This document shows, piece by piece, positions 16,638-27,600 of a stretch of DNA of 64,000 nucleotides (the first letter of the stretch is position 1; every line of letters begins with the position of its first letter). The position numbers and the translations under genes are program-made. Source of the stretch: Oceanobacter kriegii DSM 6294 (lineage in GTDB: Bacteria > Pseudomonadota > Gammaproteobacteria > Pseudomonadales > Oceanobacteraceae); the NCBI RefSeq assembly GCF_000422845.1, contig NZ_AUGV01000003.1, positions 594,373 to 658,372 of the forward strand. Direction: 5' to 3'. Below the pieces are notes generated by a model. That model was not told the DNA's origin, did not search any database, and saw only the letters and a program-made list of their open reading frames with translations.

Positions 16638-17639
16638 TTACTTGGCGTTAATCAGTGCCAGCGTATTGTCCAGCATTCGGTTCGAGAAACCCCATTCGTT
16701 GTCGTACCAGGCCATTACTTTTACGAGTCGGCCGGACACCTTGGTCTGGCTGCCGTCGAAGATGGACGAGCGAGGGTCGTGGTTGAAGTCGATCGATACC
16801 AGCGGCGCTTCGTTGTAGCCCAGTACGGGTGACTGCGCTGCCGCAGCTTTCATCATGGCGTTGACTTCTTCCACCGTGGTTGGACGCTCGGCAATAAAGC
16901 TCAGGTCGACCAGCGACACATTGATGGTGGGTACTCGCACGGCCATGCCATCGAATTTGCCCGCCAGTTCCGGCAGTACCAGACCGACGGCGGCAGCGGC
17001 ACCGGTTTTGGTCGGGATCATGGACTGGGTGGCAGAACGGGCCCGGTACAGGTCAGAGTGGTACACATCCGACAGGTTCTGGTCGTTGGTGTAGGCGTGA
17101 ATGGTGGTCATCAGACCGCTCTCAATGCCCACTTCGCGTTGCAGCACCTGAGCCACCGGTGACAAACAGTTGGTGGTGCAGGAAGCGTTGGAAATGATCT
17201 GGTGGTCGCGGGTCAATACGTTGTCGTTGACGCCGTACACCACGGTGGCGTCTACCTCTTTACCAGGCGCCGAGATGATGACCTTTTTGGCACCGGCAGT
17301 GAGGTGTTTGGCAGCGCTGTCACGACTGGTGAAAATACCGGTGCATTCGTACACCACATCGACCTTGTTGTCGGCCCATGGCAGTTCTGCCGGGTCACGA
17401 ACGGCGCTGACGGCAATGCGGTCGCCATTGATGGTGATGCTGTGGTCGTCGGCGCTGACGTCGCCGTTGAAGCGGCCATGCACACTGTCGTACTGGAACA
17501 GGTGAGCGTTGGTGGCAGGGGGTGCCAGATCGTTGATGGCAACCACTTCGATGCGGTCACGGTAGTTGTTTTCGTACAGAGCGCGCAAAACGTTGCGGCC
17601 GATGCGTCCAAAACCGTTGATGGCTACGCGAATAGTCAT
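16638..17639 (-). CDS. gap: Glyceraldehyde-3-phosphate dehydrogenase
   Basis: The 333-residue protein has the NAD loop [14 protein letters not shown] at 7-20, the catalytic cysteine C154 in [10 protein letters not shown], and the C-terminal [16 protein letters not shown] segment. It oxidises glyceraldehyde-3-phosphate in lower glycolysis, the arm shared with the Entner-Doudoroff pathway. An Epd (erythrose-4-phosphate dehydrogenase) identity is less likely given the pairing with pyk and the location opposite edd-glk. In Pseudomonas, gap and edd-glk are both repressed by HexR from a common region, and the same arrangement is seen here. The start ATG at 17639 has a modest CGAGG site. Confidence 0.93.
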   Translation of the reverse strand: MTIRVAINGFGRIGRNVLRALYENNYRDRIEVVAINDLAPPATNAHLFQYDSVHGRFNGDVSADDHSITINGDRIAVSAVRDPAELPWADNKVDVVYECTGIFTSRDSAAKHLTAGAKKVIISAPGKEVDATVVYGVNDNVLTRDHQIISNASCTTNCLSPVAQVLQREVGIESGLMTTIHAYTNDQNLSDVYHSDLYRARSATQSMIPTKTGAAAAVGLVLPELAGKFDGMAVRVPTINVSLVDLSFIAERPTTVEEVNAMMKAAAAQSPVLGYNEAPLVSIDFNHDPRSSIFDGSQTKVSGRLVKVMAWYDNEWGFSNRMLDNTLALINAK

Positions 17640-18215
17640 AGTGTGCCTCGAGATTCTTATATTTGATTCTTATTGATGAAGGAAATGACCAACACAAGCG
17701 CTGCGATCGGGTCGTTGTCAGTGCTTGCGGAAGGAAATTGTCGCTTCGTTATTTTTCGTAAAAATTACACTCGATATTGGTTGTGTCAAGATGATTAGCT
17801 AGGATATGGCACGTTTTGTTTGTAAACTTACATAAAAACATCGGTAGAAAAGCCGGGAATTCACCATGCCAGAGCGTACTTGTCAGATTCGGAAACATTT
17901 TTTTGGGTGAAAGTTTCGAATAAATTCGGGAAAATGACAGCGTTGTCATAGTCGAATTTGTACAACTCGTTCGTGAATGAAGAGCTAAATACCGGAATTT
18001 GAAGGCATCGCAGAAGCCGAACTCCCAAGCCTGAGCGACAATGAAATCAATGCTGTTGCTCGTTGTTGGAAGTAAAAGGCTGCTGCTGTGCCGAGCCGAT
18101 TGAAGCAGGATGTTCCATTGCCGGAGCCATGCTTTAATCGAAACGGGCCTGCCGCAGGCAACCGTGAACACCGACAACTACAAAAATCTGAAAATCCGAA
18201 AAGTGAGGAGGCTCC
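17640..18215. promoter_or_regulatory. Divergent gap/edd control region with HexR-like palindromes
   Basis: This 576-bp AT-rich region separates gap-pyk from edd-glk and holds no credible gene. Two short dyads of the HexR half-site type are visible: GTAA-N3-TTAC at 17758-17768 and TGTAA-N2-TTACA at 17821-17832. A further perfect dyad ATGACA-N4-TGTCAT lies at 17934-17949. HexR in Proteobacteria binds TTGT/ACAA-like palindromes with a somewhat wider spacer, so these are candidates only. A strong GAGGAG ribosome site precedes edd. Confidence 0.45.
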
Positions 18216-20108
18216 ATGCATCCCGTCGTCGACCAGGTCACTCAGCGCATCATTGAGCGCAGCAAGGCCACTCGTTCAGCGTATCTCGCTCAAATGCGCG
18301 CAGCAGAAGAGCAGGGGGTTCACCGTGCGACCCTGTCCTGTGGCAACCTGGCTCATGGTTTTGCCGCCTGTAATGCCGAAGACAAAGACGTGTTGAAAAT
18401 GGTCAACCAGGTCAATGTGGCCATGGTGTCTGCCTACAACGACATGCTGTCTGCCCATCAGCCGTTTGAAACCTATCCGGAACTGATTCGTGCTGCGGTT
18501 CGTGAGATGGGCTCGGTGGCCCAGTTTGCTGGCGGTGTCCCGGCCATGTGTGACGGTGTGACCCAGGGGCAGCCGGGCATGGAACTGTCGTTGTTCAGCC
18601 GTGACGTGATTGCCATGGCGACGGCGGTATCGCTGTCTCACAATATGTTCGACTCCGCCCTGTATCTGGGTGTGTGCGACAAGATCGTACCGGGCTTGCT
18701 GATGGGCGCCTTGCGCTTCGGTCATCTGCCAACCGTGTTTGTACCTGCTGGCCCAATGCAGTCCGGTTTGCCGAACAAGGAAAAGGCCCGTATCCGTCAG
18801 GAATACGCCCAGGGCAAGGTTGGCCGCGACGAGTTGCTGCAATGTGAGTCCGACTCTTACCACAGCGCCGGTACCTGTACTTTCTACGGCACCGCCAACT
18901 CCAACCAGATGATGGTGGAGATGATGGGCCTGCACCTGCCGGGTTCTTCGTTTGTGAATCCGGGCACCGAGCTGCGTGACGAGCTGACCAAATATGCTTC
19001 CCAGCAAGCGGTGCGTCTGACCGCCCAGAACGGTCGTTTCACGCCGCTGTACGAAATCGTCGATGAGAAATCACTGGTGAACGCCATAGTGGCGCTGTTG
19101 GCGACTGGCGGTTCTACCAACCACACCATGCACATCATCGCCATTGCTGCTTCTGCGGGCGTCATCATCAACTGGCAGGACTTCTCGGACCTGTCCGATG
19201 TGGTGCCGCTGCTGGCTCGTGTTTATCCAAACGGTGAAGCCGACATCAACCACTTCCACGCCGCTGGTGGTGTGGGTTATGTGGTGCGCGAACTGTTGGG
19301 TGCCGGTTACCTGCACAACGACGTGATGACCATCATGGGTCATGGTCTGTCCCGCTACACCCAAGAGCCATTCATTGAAGACGGCAAACTGGTATGGCGC
19401 GAAGGCACCGAAACCTCTCTCGACGACAAGATTTTGCGTCCGGCGTCTGATCCGTTCTCACCCAACGGTGGCCTGAAACTGATGAAAGGCAACCTCGGCC
19501 GTGGTGTGATCAAGGTGTCTGCGGTTGCCGAAGCAAACCGTATTGTGGAAGCCCCGGCGATTGTGTTTGAAGACCAGGACGACGTTGCCGACGCCTTCAA
19601 ACGTGGTGAGCTGGAAAAAGATTTCATTGCCGTGGTGCGCTATCAGGGCCCGAATGCCCTCGGCATGCCAGAGCTGCACAAGCTGACGCCGTATCTGGGC
19701 TCCTTGCAGGACAAGGGATTCAAGGTGGCGCTGGTGACCGACGGCCGTATGTCCGGAGCCTCCGGTAAAGTGCCTGCCGCCATTCACGTTTGCCCGGAAG
19801 CCCGGTTGGGTGGCCCGTTGGCGCACGTGCAGGACGGCGACATCATCCGTTTGAACGGTAATACCGGTGAACTGACACTCGTTAGTGACGACGACAGCTG
19901 GCTGCAACGCCCGGCGTCCGAGCCCGCGGTGGTCAAGCAACACGGTATGGGCATGGGCCGCGAACTGTTTGCGCCCATGCGCCAGCAGGTGAACGAAGCG
20001 GAACAGGGTGCCACGGTATTTAATTTCTTTCAGGACGTAGCCCCGGTGTGCGATGAAGTACACGGTAATCCATCTGAAGCAGGTCGTAACAAGGAGATTG
20101 AAGCCTGA
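18216..20108 (+). CDS. edd: 6-phosphogluconate dehydratase (Entner-Doudoroff)
   Basis: The enzyme dehydrates 6-phosphogluconate to 2-keto-3-deoxy-6-phosphogluconate. The 630-residue protein belongs to the IlvD/Edd family and shows the conserved cysteines of the iron-sulfur cluster in [26 protein letters not shown] and [16 protein letters not shown], plus the late [18 protein letters not shown] motif. The length and the paired glk gene favour Edd over dihydroxyacid dehydratase. A GAGGAG ribosome site lies 8 bp before the ATG. Its stop overlaps the glk start by one base, so they are coupled. The partner aldolase gene eda is not in the window. Confidence 0.96.
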   Translation: MHPVVDQVTQRIIERSKATRSAYLAQMRAAEEQGVHRATLSCGNLAHGFAACNAEDKDVLKMVNQVNVAMVSAYNDMLSAHQPFETYPELIRAAVREMGSVAQFAGGVPAMCDGVTQGQPGMELSLFSRDVIAMATAVSLSHNMFDSALYLGVCDKIVPGLLMGALRFGHLPTVFVPAGPMQSGLPNKEKARIRQEYAQGKVGRDELLQCESDSYHSAGTCTFYGTANSNQMMVEMMGLHLPGSSFVNPGTELRDELTKYASQQAVRLTAQNGRFTPLYEIVDEKSLVNAIVALLATGGSTNHTMHIIAIAASAGVIINWQDFSDLSDVVPLLARVYPNGEADINHFHAAGGVGYVVRELLGAGYLHNDVMTIMGHGLSRYTQEPFIEDGKLVWREGTETSLDDKILRPASDPFSPNGGLKLMKGNLGRGVIKVSAVAEANRIVEAPAIVFEDQDDVADAFKRGELEKDFIAVVRYQGPNALGMPELHKLTPYLGSLQDKGFKVALVTDGRMSGASGKVPAAIHVCPEARLGGPLAHVQDGDIIRLNGNTGELTLVSDDDSWLQRPASEPAVVKQHGMGMGRELFAPMRQQVNEAEQGATVFNFFQDVAPVCDEVHGNPSEAGRNKEIEA

Positions 20109-21091
20109 TGAGCCCGCAGCAACACATCACCAGTGAACGCGTACTGGTAGGCGATATCGGCGGCACCAACGCCCGCTTTGCATTGGTTAAACCGGGCTCC
20201 GTTGAGCTGACCAATGTCCTTACGCTGGCCACTGCCGATTTCCCCAATATCGATGCCGCTATTCGCTGTTATCTGGAAGAAACCGGTGCCGAAAAGGTCA
20301 AGCGTGCTTGTCTGGCGCTGGCCTGTCCGGTGGAAGGCGACACCATCAACATGACCAACAACCACTGGCAGTTTAACCGTCAGGAGTTGATCAATACGCT
20401 GGAGCTGGATCAGCTCAAGCTGGTGAACGACTTCACCGCCATGGCGTTGGGCATGTTGAACCTGAAAGACGACGAGCTGGTGGAAGTTCACGCCGGTACC
20501 TGTATGGAACACGCACCGCGTCTGGTGATTGGTCCGGGCACCGGTCTGGGTGTTGGCGGTCTGATTCCGGCCGAAAAAGACTGGTACCCACTGTCCAGCG
20601 AAGGTGGCCACGTCAGCTTTGCGCCAAACGGCGAAGAAGAAATGGCCATCCTGACCGGCTTCTTCAAGCGCTATAAGCGGGTTTCGGTTGAGCGTATTTT
20701 ATCCGGTGGCGGTTTGCTGGAGCTGTATCAGGTGCTGGCGGAACTGCGTGGCGAGAAGCCGGTGTGTGAATCGCCAGCAGACGTCAGCGCACAGGCGCTG
20801 GAAGACCCGAATTCGTTGGGTTATGCGGCGCTGGATCGTTTCTTCCGGATTCTGGCTTCCGTGGTTGGCGATCAGGTACTGACGCTGGGTGCCCGTGGTG
20901 GCGTCTACCTCTGTGGTGGCATTTTGCCACGGGTACGCGAACTGCTGCTGAGCAGCGAATTCTCTGCCCATATGACCAACAAGGGCCGTTTCTTCAGCTA
21001 CCTGAACGCCGTGCCTGTGTGGCTGTGTGTGGCAGAAAACCCGGGTCTGGTTGGCGCTGCGGCGGCGATTGATAATCAGGAAGTCTGGTAA
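20108..21091 (+). CDS. glk: Glucokinase
   Basis: The enzyme phosphorylates glucose with ATP, feeding the Entner-Doudoroff route. The 327-residue protein matches the PF02685 family: phosphate loop VGDIGGTNARFAL near residues 13-25, LACPVEGDTINMTNNHWQF, catalytic NDFTAMALG, and GPGTGLGVGGLIP. The ATG overlaps the edd stop (TGATG). Downstream a perfect 12-bp hairpin follows within 17 bp of the stop. Confidence 0.95.
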   Translation: MSPQQHITSERVLVGDIGGTNARFALVKPGSVELTNVLTLATADFPNIDAAIRCYLEETGAEKVKRACLALACPVEGDTINMTNNHWQFNRQELINTLELDQLKLVNDFTAMALGMLNLKDDELVEVHAGTCMEHAPRLVIGPGTGLGVGGLIPAEKDWYPLSSEGGHVSFAPNGEEEMAILTGFFKRYKRVSVERILSGGGLLELYQVLAELRGEKPVCESPADVSAQALEDPNSLGYAALDRFFRILASVVGDQVLTLGARGGVYLCGGILPRVRELLLSSEFSAHMTNKGRFFSYLNAVPVWLCVAENPGLVGAAAAIDNQEVW

Positions 21092-21107
21092 ACGCCAGGC
21101 CAGCCGA

Positions 21108-21134
21108 CGATGACACAGCCTTGCTGTGTCATCG
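21108..21134 (+). terminator. Perfect 12-bp hairpin after glk
   Basis: CGATGACACAGC and its exact inverse complement flank a 3-base loop (CTT), starting 16 bp after the glk stop. The sequence after the stem is not T-rich, so it may act as an mRNA 3' stabiliser or a factor-assisted terminator rather than a simple intrinsic one. Confidence 0.6.
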
Positions 21135-21747
21135 AACAGGTTGTTCCATCGAAATAGCCTGTGTTTTACATAACGTATCGAACTTCCTGTCTGAATTTCT
21201 TTCCATACTCCCCAAGGTTCCCTGGAATCATCTGGCACCGCACTGGGCGTGTACCTGAGTGTTCATAGGGCTCTTAAGAGACCATTTTTGTATCTATCTG
21301 TTTTCTGCGTTGGCGCTCTTCACCTGTGTGCTGGCGCTCGTCACCACCAGGCTTGGGTGACTGCCACAAGGCGAGCGTGAGCTGGCAATGACGTGCGGGC
21401 AATAAACAGCGCTGAAATGCGGAATTGATGCACATTTGTTCAAAAGAGGCATTGGGTCGGTCATTACGAATAGGCATAATGCGCCGCCCGATTAGTCTGT
21501 CTGCTTTTAGCGATGTTCAAAAGCAGGCCATGCTGGCCATTTGGTAACTGGCAAATGCGACTTTGCTGTTCAATTTGTGAACAGATTCTCGCTTCTGTGC
21601 CAGTGGAAGGACTAGCCTTACCAATAGTCCTGAAGTCAGTGTGAGTCTTTTTGGCAATCCCTAACGACACATCCTTGTGAATGCGATCGTCGGGCAATGG
21701 ATTTCTCGGTTGGGCATTTTGTATAGGCGTTTGTCGAGGGGGCAAAC
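21135..21747. other. Long intergenic stretch with no recognised gene
   Basis: About 610 bp between the glk hairpin and a small membrane-protein gene. Minus-strand ORFs of 67 and 93 codons cross it, but their compositions look random and neither has a ribosome site or family motif. One dyad, AGGACTA with TAGTCCT at 21608-21631 (10-bp spacer), is visible. The region presumably includes the promoter of the gene at 21748. Confidence 0.45.
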
Positions 21748-22152
21748 ATGAAAAAACAACTGATGTTCTTCGCCGTAGCCGGTTTGCTGGTTACGTTTGC
21801 AGAAGCTTTTGGTATCGACTGGTGGTCGGTACCGCTACTACAGGTGTCGGTCAGCACCGCGGGCGCTATTCTGGCGGCCGTACTGGCAACCACCTGGTGG
21901 GCGCGTCGCAAGCGTGTGGTTCACCACTTGCGATTGAACCGATTCACTCGTGAAATGTTCCTGTCTGCATCCCATATTGCTGCTGGTTTGGCCAGCGTGC
22001 TGTTCGGCTGTGCCGTTGGCTCATCGTTGGTGGGCTGGGTAGAAGGTAGCACCACGGGGCAAATCTTTGCGGTGATTGGTTGGGCCGGGGTGGTCGCTAT
22101 GATCATCGCTTCCCTGATCTTCCGTAACGAGCTGCACCGCATCCGCGTGTAG
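21748..22152 (+). CDS. Small inner-membrane protein of unknown function
   Basis: The 134-residue protein has three to four hydrophobic segments: about 5-22, 31-50, 74-96 and 105-125. A basic stretch at about 52-67 (RRKRVVHHLRLNRFTR) probably faces the cytoplasm. I do not recognise the family. A good ribosome site (GAGGGGGC) precedes the ATG, and a hairpin follows the stop, so it is very likely a real single-gene unit. It is convergent with the larger membrane protein at 22291, which does not reveal a role. Confidence 0.7.
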   Translation: MKKQLMFFAVAGLLVTFAEAFGIDWWSVPLLQVSVSTAGAILAAVLATTWWARRKRVVHHLRLNRFTREMFLSASHIAAGLASVLFGCAVGSSLVGWVEGSTTGQIFAVIGWAGVVAMIIASLIFRNELHRIRV

Positions 22153-22167
22153 TTCAAACCCGGGCGC

Positions 22168-22196
22168 TGAAGTCCACCACGGCGCGGTGGACTTCA
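22168..22196. terminator. Hairpin between convergent membrane-protein genes
   Basis: TGAAGTCCACC at 22168-22178 pairs perfectly with GGTGGACTTCA at 22186-22196. It starts 15 bp after the stop of the small membrane-protein gene. T-runs are short on both sides, so its strength as a terminator is uncertain. Confidence 0.65.
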
Positions 22197-22290
22197 ACGT
22201 TTGCTCGTTCTCGCTTTTCCTCTCTCTGTTCCGCTGTATTCCTTTTCCACCCACCGCTTCTTCTGTTTGTTGCTCCATACCAATCTGCGT

Positions 22291-23817
22291 TTATTGGCTT
22301 CCACCCAGACTGTGCGCGGCAGGCAGGGGATCGTATGACAGTGGCAGCCCGGTTTGTTCGCTTAGCTGGGTCATTCGATTGAGCGCCTGCTCACGGCCTT
22401 TGATGGCAAATTCCAGACTCAAATCCTTGCCGCTGCGTGTGCGCAGGGCCAACTGATAGTACTCGGTCATGCGGCCGTTGGTGGTACTGCTGCCACCGCT
22501 AACCAGATGCAGACGATCCAGCTGCTGACGCTGCCAGACGGTCGGAGTTTTAGGCTTGCCGATCACTACCCGGGTGTGGGTGACGGTATCGGCGTTGATT
22601 TCGGTGTGATAGCGCGTGACTGCCGAACGCAATCCAACGATAGCGATCAAGGCACCCACCGGGGTGAATACCAGCGGGAAAATTACCGGTGCGTCGTCAA
22701 CAAACATCATCACCACGCCAATGATGGCGAATATGCAGCCAACCAACCCAAACACCCAGCTCAGTTTCGGTAAACCGCTGTCCAGCTTGATGGGCAAAGC
22801 ATGGGCGTTGAAGGGATGGGCGACAGACGAGCGTTTGCTGATGGACTCCGTATCCAGGCCCAATTCGCTATCCATGACGGCTTCTCGCTGAGGGCTGCTA
22901 TTAGCCGTTGGATCACTTGGTTGAATCTCCTCAAGGGGTTCGGTGGGTTTGAACACCGGGATTTCAAAGGTATTGCTGTAGTCGCCATCGGTACTGGTGA
23001 TTTTCAGCTGGTACCAATATCCGTTGCGCGAGCCAAAACGGGATTGCGGAAAGCCCTGCGGCACCTTGAAGCTGAACCCCACCTTTTGGCCCACCGCGCT
23101 TAGCTCGGTGCTGGCATCGACCTGTTTTTCAGACACCAGTGCGGTGTGGGTACGGCGGTCTTTGCCGGAGCCGGAGGTGGTGGTTTTCATTAACTGCAAC
23201 GAGGCCTGATAACGACGGCTCATCAAGTCAGACGGCGAGCCCTGAGCGGCCGGGATGTCCAGTGTGCCAGCCACCAAACCGCCAATCTGGCCGGGGAAGG
23301 GCGACAGTTGCACACTGTCCTGTGGGGTAGTGCGGTAGCGGTACTGGGCTCGAATGCCGCGAAGCAGGATCACCAATGCTGCTGCTGGCAACAGGTACAC
23401 CAGCAGACGGGCGACCTCGCCCTGTTGCAGGGTGTTGGCTATATCTGTGGGTGCTACGGTTGCGGCACTGAAAGTCCCGGTGAATAACAGCAAAAAGCCG
23501 CCGCCGAATATCCCCAGAAGACCGGGGCTGACGTTGCTTTTGATGCGGTTATCGCGCCACTTTTCCTGTGCCAAAGCCTGTTCCAGTGGCGTTTGCTGCT
23601 TGCCGGATTGTTTGCTTGCCTTGGCTATCTTTAGCAGTGGCCCAAGGAAAAACAGGCCAATAAACACCACAGCAAACCCGATGAATGGCAAGTCGCGGCT
23701 GTCGCTTGGGTCCAGGCTGTTCAGCATGGGCAGCAGAGGATCGAGCATCCCGCTGACAATCAGGAAGATCACCAGACTGGCGACAATGACGAGCTGGCGA
23801 ATAATGGCTTTTTGCAT
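22291..23817 (-). CDS. Multi-pass membrane protein of unknown function
   Basis: The protein (about 508 residues from ATG 23817) has membrane segments near 5-25, 45-65, 95-118, 137-155, and a pair near 360-405. These flank two soluble regions of about 200 and 90 residues. The first soluble part (after 160) contains a beta-rich segment around RTHTALVSEKQVD and QSRFGSRNGYWYQLKI that resembles DUF3592-like domains, but I cannot assign it firmly. A TTG start at 23853 would add 12 residues. The ATG at 23817 is preferred for its normal start codon and GGATGGG upstream. No operon partner is evident, and it is separated from soxG by a terminator. Confidence 0.7.
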   Translation of the reverse strand: MQKAIIRQLVIVASLVIFLIVSGMLDPLLPMLNSLDPSDSRDLPFIGFAVVFIGLFFLGPLLKIAKASKQSGKQQTPLEQALAQEKWRDNRIKSNVSPGLLGIFGGGFLLLFTGTFSAATVAPTDIANTLQQGEVARLLVYLLPAAALVILLRGIRAQYRYRTTPQDSVQLSPFPGQIGGLVAGTLDIPAAQGSPSDLMSRRYQASLQLMKTTTSGSGKDRRTHTALVSEKQVDASTELSAVGQKVGFSFKVPQGFPQSRFGSRNGYWYQLKITSTDGDYSNTFEIPVFKPTEPLEEIQPSDPTANSSPQREAVMDSELGLDTESISKRSSVAHPFNAHALPIKLDSGLPKLSWVFGLVGCIFAIIGVVMMFVDDAPVIFPLVFTPVGALIAIVGLRSAVTRYHTEINADTVTHTRVVIGKPKTPTVWQRQQLDRLHLVSGGSSTTNGRMTEYYQLALRTRSGKDLSLEFAIKGREQALNRMTQLSEQTGLPLSYDPLPAAHSLGGSQ

Positions 23818-23929
23818 GACGACCCATCCGTTGAGTTTTGCAAAGCATAACAAAACCGCTGCTCAGAACTGTGATTGGGGCACAACGCTGGTCCGTCAGG
23901 TGTCAGACTCCTTGATCCAAACCGCAGGC

Positions 23930-23958
23930 AAAAAAATGGCCAGTCAAAGACTGGCCAT
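23930..23958 (-). terminator. Intrinsic terminator of the soxBDAG operon
   Basis: On the minus strand ATGGCCAGTC, a TTT loop and GACTGGCCAT are followed by a run of T (23930-23935 region). It lies 20 bp beyond the soxG stop. Confidence 0.92.
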
Positions 23959-23977
23959 CGAGGGTGCGGTAATGCGG

Positions 23978-24619
23978 TTAGCCCTGCCAGGCAAAGCCGT
24001 ATTCCGCCGCTGCGTCCTGAATCCAGGCGGCAACGTAGTCAGAGAAAGAACGACGAACCACCAGTTCAAACTCCTGCTCCCCCAGACGACGCAGGGTGCA
24101 GCCAGTTTTGGCGAAGTTGGTGTTAACCACCTTGCCCACCGGGAAGTTGCTGATGTGGATATCGTAGTGCACGGACTTGTGCAGTACGTTTTCCGCGTTT
24201 TCACCGCTCAGTACCAGCAGGGTCTGGCCGCCGGACTCGTTCACCACCTGATAGTGACCCGTGAGGGTTTCACGCAGGCGGGTTTCCAGAGCATACGCCG
24301 CGGCACCCGGCATGGTGATCAGCCAGGTGTCTGGCGACAACCAGCGCACCACGTACTCGCCACTTTCAACGCTGCTCAGCTTACCCGGCAGTTCCGTGCC
24401 CAGCACTTTGGCAGCACCGGCCATAAAGGCGTCGTCGGTTGGCTTGCCGCGCAGCACAATGTGGCCGCTGAAGGCCAGCTCTTTGGCAAACACGGTGGCG
24501 TTGCTGCTGTTGGCCCACTTGACGTTCACCATCGGGCTTTCAGCCTTGCTGTTGTCGGAGGCGAACTGGTTCATGACGGCGCAGTCGTTCATCACGATGA
24601 CTGGAGTGATATCAGACAT
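23978..24619 (-). CDS. soxG: Sarcosine oxidase gamma subunit
   Basis: The 213-residue protein matches SoxG, which has a GcvT-related fold and helps place the folate in the heterotetrameric enzyme. Recognisable parts are RWLSPDTWLIT near the middle, the hydrophobic LLVLSGENAENVL, and a C-terminal RSFSDYVAAWIQDAAAEYG helix. It is the last gene of soxBDAG and overlaps the soxA 3' end by 8 bp (ATG at 24619, soxA stop at 24612). The order B-D-A-G is the usual one. Confidence 0.92.
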   Translation of the reverse strand: MSDITPVIVMNDCAVMNQFASDNSKAESPMVNVKWANSSNATVFAKELAFSGHIVLRGKPTDDAFMAGAAKVLGTELPGKLSSVESGEYVVRWLSPDTWLITMPGAAAYALETRLRETLTGHYQVVNESGGQTLLVLSGENAENVLHKSVHYDIHISNFPVGKVVNTNFAKTGCTLRRLGEQEFELVVRRSFSDYVAAWIQDAAAEYGFAWQG

Positions 24620-27600
24620 TCTGGCGGTCTCCTTTTGGATCGTAGAATACCGGGCTGCAGATCTCTGCTTCGATCACTGAGCCGTCCATTGTTGGGTAGT
24701 AAACGGTTTCGCCCATGCGGTTGAAGCCGTCCTTGATCATGCCCAGCGCGATGCTGCGGCCCAGCACGGCACTGTAGTAGCTGGACGTAATGTGTCCCTG
24801 AACCACGTTGGAGCCTTGCTTGTAGTTGCGCTCGTTCACCGCCGCCGCACCTTCAACCAGCACCACTTTCGGGTCCTTGGTCTTGATACCCACCAGTTCC
24901 TTGCGGTTGGCTCGGGTCGGGTCCTGACGGTTCATGCCGCGTTTACCGATGAAGCTGAATGGCTTGTTCATGGAAACCGCCCAGCTCATGCCCAGGTCCT
25001 GTGGCGTCACAGAGCCGTCAGTATCCTGACCGGCAATGATGAAGCCTTTTTCAGCACGCAGGATGTGCATGGTTTCAGTGCCGTATGGCGTGATGTTGTA
25101 CTGCGCACCCACTTCCATCAGTTTCTTCCATACCTGCAAACCGTAGTTGGCCGGTACGTTGATCTCGTAGCTCAGCTCACCGGTGAAGGAGATACGGAAC
25201 ACACGGGACGGAATGCCATCCACCTTGCCCTGACGCCAGTCCATGAACTTGAAGGCGTCTTTATCAAGATCGATACCTTCGCTCACCTGTTCCAGCAGCT
25301 TACGGCTGTTAGGACCGGAGATGGTCATGGTGGCCCAGTGGTCCGTTACGGAGGTCATGAAGACTTCCAGTTCTGGCCATTCGGTCTGATGGTACAGTTC
25401 CAGCCATTCCAGTACGTGCGCCGCACCGCCGGAAGTGGTGGTCATCAGGAAGTGGTTTTCAGCCAGACAGGAAGTTACACCGTCGTCGAATACCATGCCG
25501 TCTTCGCCACACATCAGGCCGTAACGACATTTGCCGACTGCCAGCTTGGCCCAGGCGTTGGTGTACACACGGCCGAGGAATTCACGGGCATCCTTACCCT
25601 GGATGTCGATCTTGCCCAGCGTGGAAGCATCAAGAATGCCGACGCTTTCACGGGTTGCCAGACATTCACGATCCAATGACTGCTGCATGGTTTCGCCCGG
25701 CTTAGGGTAGTACCAGGGACGCTTCCACTGACCGACGTCTTCAAACAGCGCGCCATTGGCTTCGTGCCAGGACTGCATGGCGGTGTAGCGTTTTGGATCG
25801 AACAGTTCACCGGCGTTACGGCCAGCGATGGCACCGAACGCGATTGGGGTGTAGTTCGGACGGAATACAGTCGTACCGACTTCAGGAATGGTGGCTCCAC
25901 GAACCTGAGCGGCAATGGCCATACCGTTGATGTTGCCCAGTTTGCCCTGATCTGTACCGAAGCCCAGTGCGGTGTAACGCTTGACGTGTTCGATGGACTC
26001 GAAGCCTTCACGCACGGCCAGTTCGATACCGCCAGCGGTGACGTCGTTCTGGTAGTCAACAAACTGCTTTGGCGCACGGCTGAATGGCTTCTCGTGAGGA
26101 GCCACAAACAGCGCCATTGGTGCAGATACCTTGACCGCTTTGGTCTGGTAGTTAGCGCGTGGGGTATCTGGTGTGAAACCGGCAGACTTGGCGGCGTTTT
26201 CACCGGCCGCCTGACCGTCAGTCAGACAGGCACCCAGCTCGTAGTTGCCAGAGATACCACCGACGTACAGACGGTTCTCGTAGCAGTCGCCCGGTACGAA
26301 ACCGATGATCTTGTCGTCCCACTGTGGACGCGTACCAGAGTGACAGGACAGGTGAACCACCGGGCTCCAGCCGCCGGAAGTAGCGATGGTGTCACAGCTG
26401 ATGTCGAGCTTGTCGCCGATCAGTTTTTTGCCATCAGGGCTGACTGCGCCGACCTTGGCCGCTTTAACACGTGTCTGGCCTTTGGCGTCGTATACCACGG
26501 AACCGAAGATGATCTTGATACCCAGCTGACGGGCTTCTTCAACACGGTCGCCATCGGCACCCGGACGGCTGTCGACGATGGCAGCCACGTCGCGGCCCGC
26601 TTTTTTCCAGGCGATGGCAGCGTCGTAGCCGTCGTCGTTAGCAGTACCAACGACCAGAGTTTTGCCAGGAACCACACCGTAACGGTTGATGTAGGTAGCA
26701 ACCGCAGAAGCACCCATCACACCCGGAACATCGTTGTTGGCGAATACGATTGGACGCTCTTGCGCACCGGTAGCCAGAATCACGCAATGAGCGCGAACCT
26801 TGTGCATACGGTGACGAGCCATCTGAACGCCATCAACGGTTGGAGCACGGTCGCCCAGGTGGTCGGTCAGACGCTCATGAATGGTGAGGAAGTTGTGATC
26901 GTGCAGGCCGTTAACGGTAGCGCGAGGCAGCAGTACCACGTTTTTGTTACCCGCCAGTTCCGCAACCACTTCGGTGACCCACTCAGCGGCAGGCTTGCCG
27001 TTGATGGTCTCGCTGCTGTGCAGCAGCGAACCACCGAACTCTTCCTGTTCGTCGGCCAGAATCACACGAGCACCGGAGCTTGCCGCCGCACGCGCCGCCG
27101 CCAGACCCGCAGGGCCGGACCCCACAACCACGACGTCAGCGTGACGGTTCATGGCGTCGTAGATGTCGACGTCTTTCTCTTTTGGCGCCTTGCCCAGACC
27201 CGCCGCTTTACGAATGTATTTTTCGTAGATTGGCCACATGCCGGCAGGACCCATGAAGGTCTTGTAGTAGAAGCCCGGAGGCATCATCTTGCCGCCGATC
27301 TTGCCAACGTAGGACATCAAATCGAAGTCCACATTTGGCCAGCCAGCCACGGCAGAACAGGTCAGACCGTTGAACAGCGCTTGCTGGGTCGCACGGACGT
27401 TAGGCACCTGGGTAGCTTCCGTCGCGCCAACCTGCATTACTGCGTTTGGCTCTTCTGCGCCCGCCGCAACAATGCCGCGTGGACGGCTGTATTTGAAGCT
27501 TCGACCAATGATGTCGACGCCGTTGGCCAGCAGTGCAGAGGCCAGGGTATCACCCTCGTAACCGGTGAACTGCTTGCCGTTGTAGGTGAAGGACAGCGGC

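Noticed and set aside
21464..21745. A 93-codon minus-strand ORF after glk
   Set aside because: Random-looking composition, no ribosome site, and no related sequence recognised.
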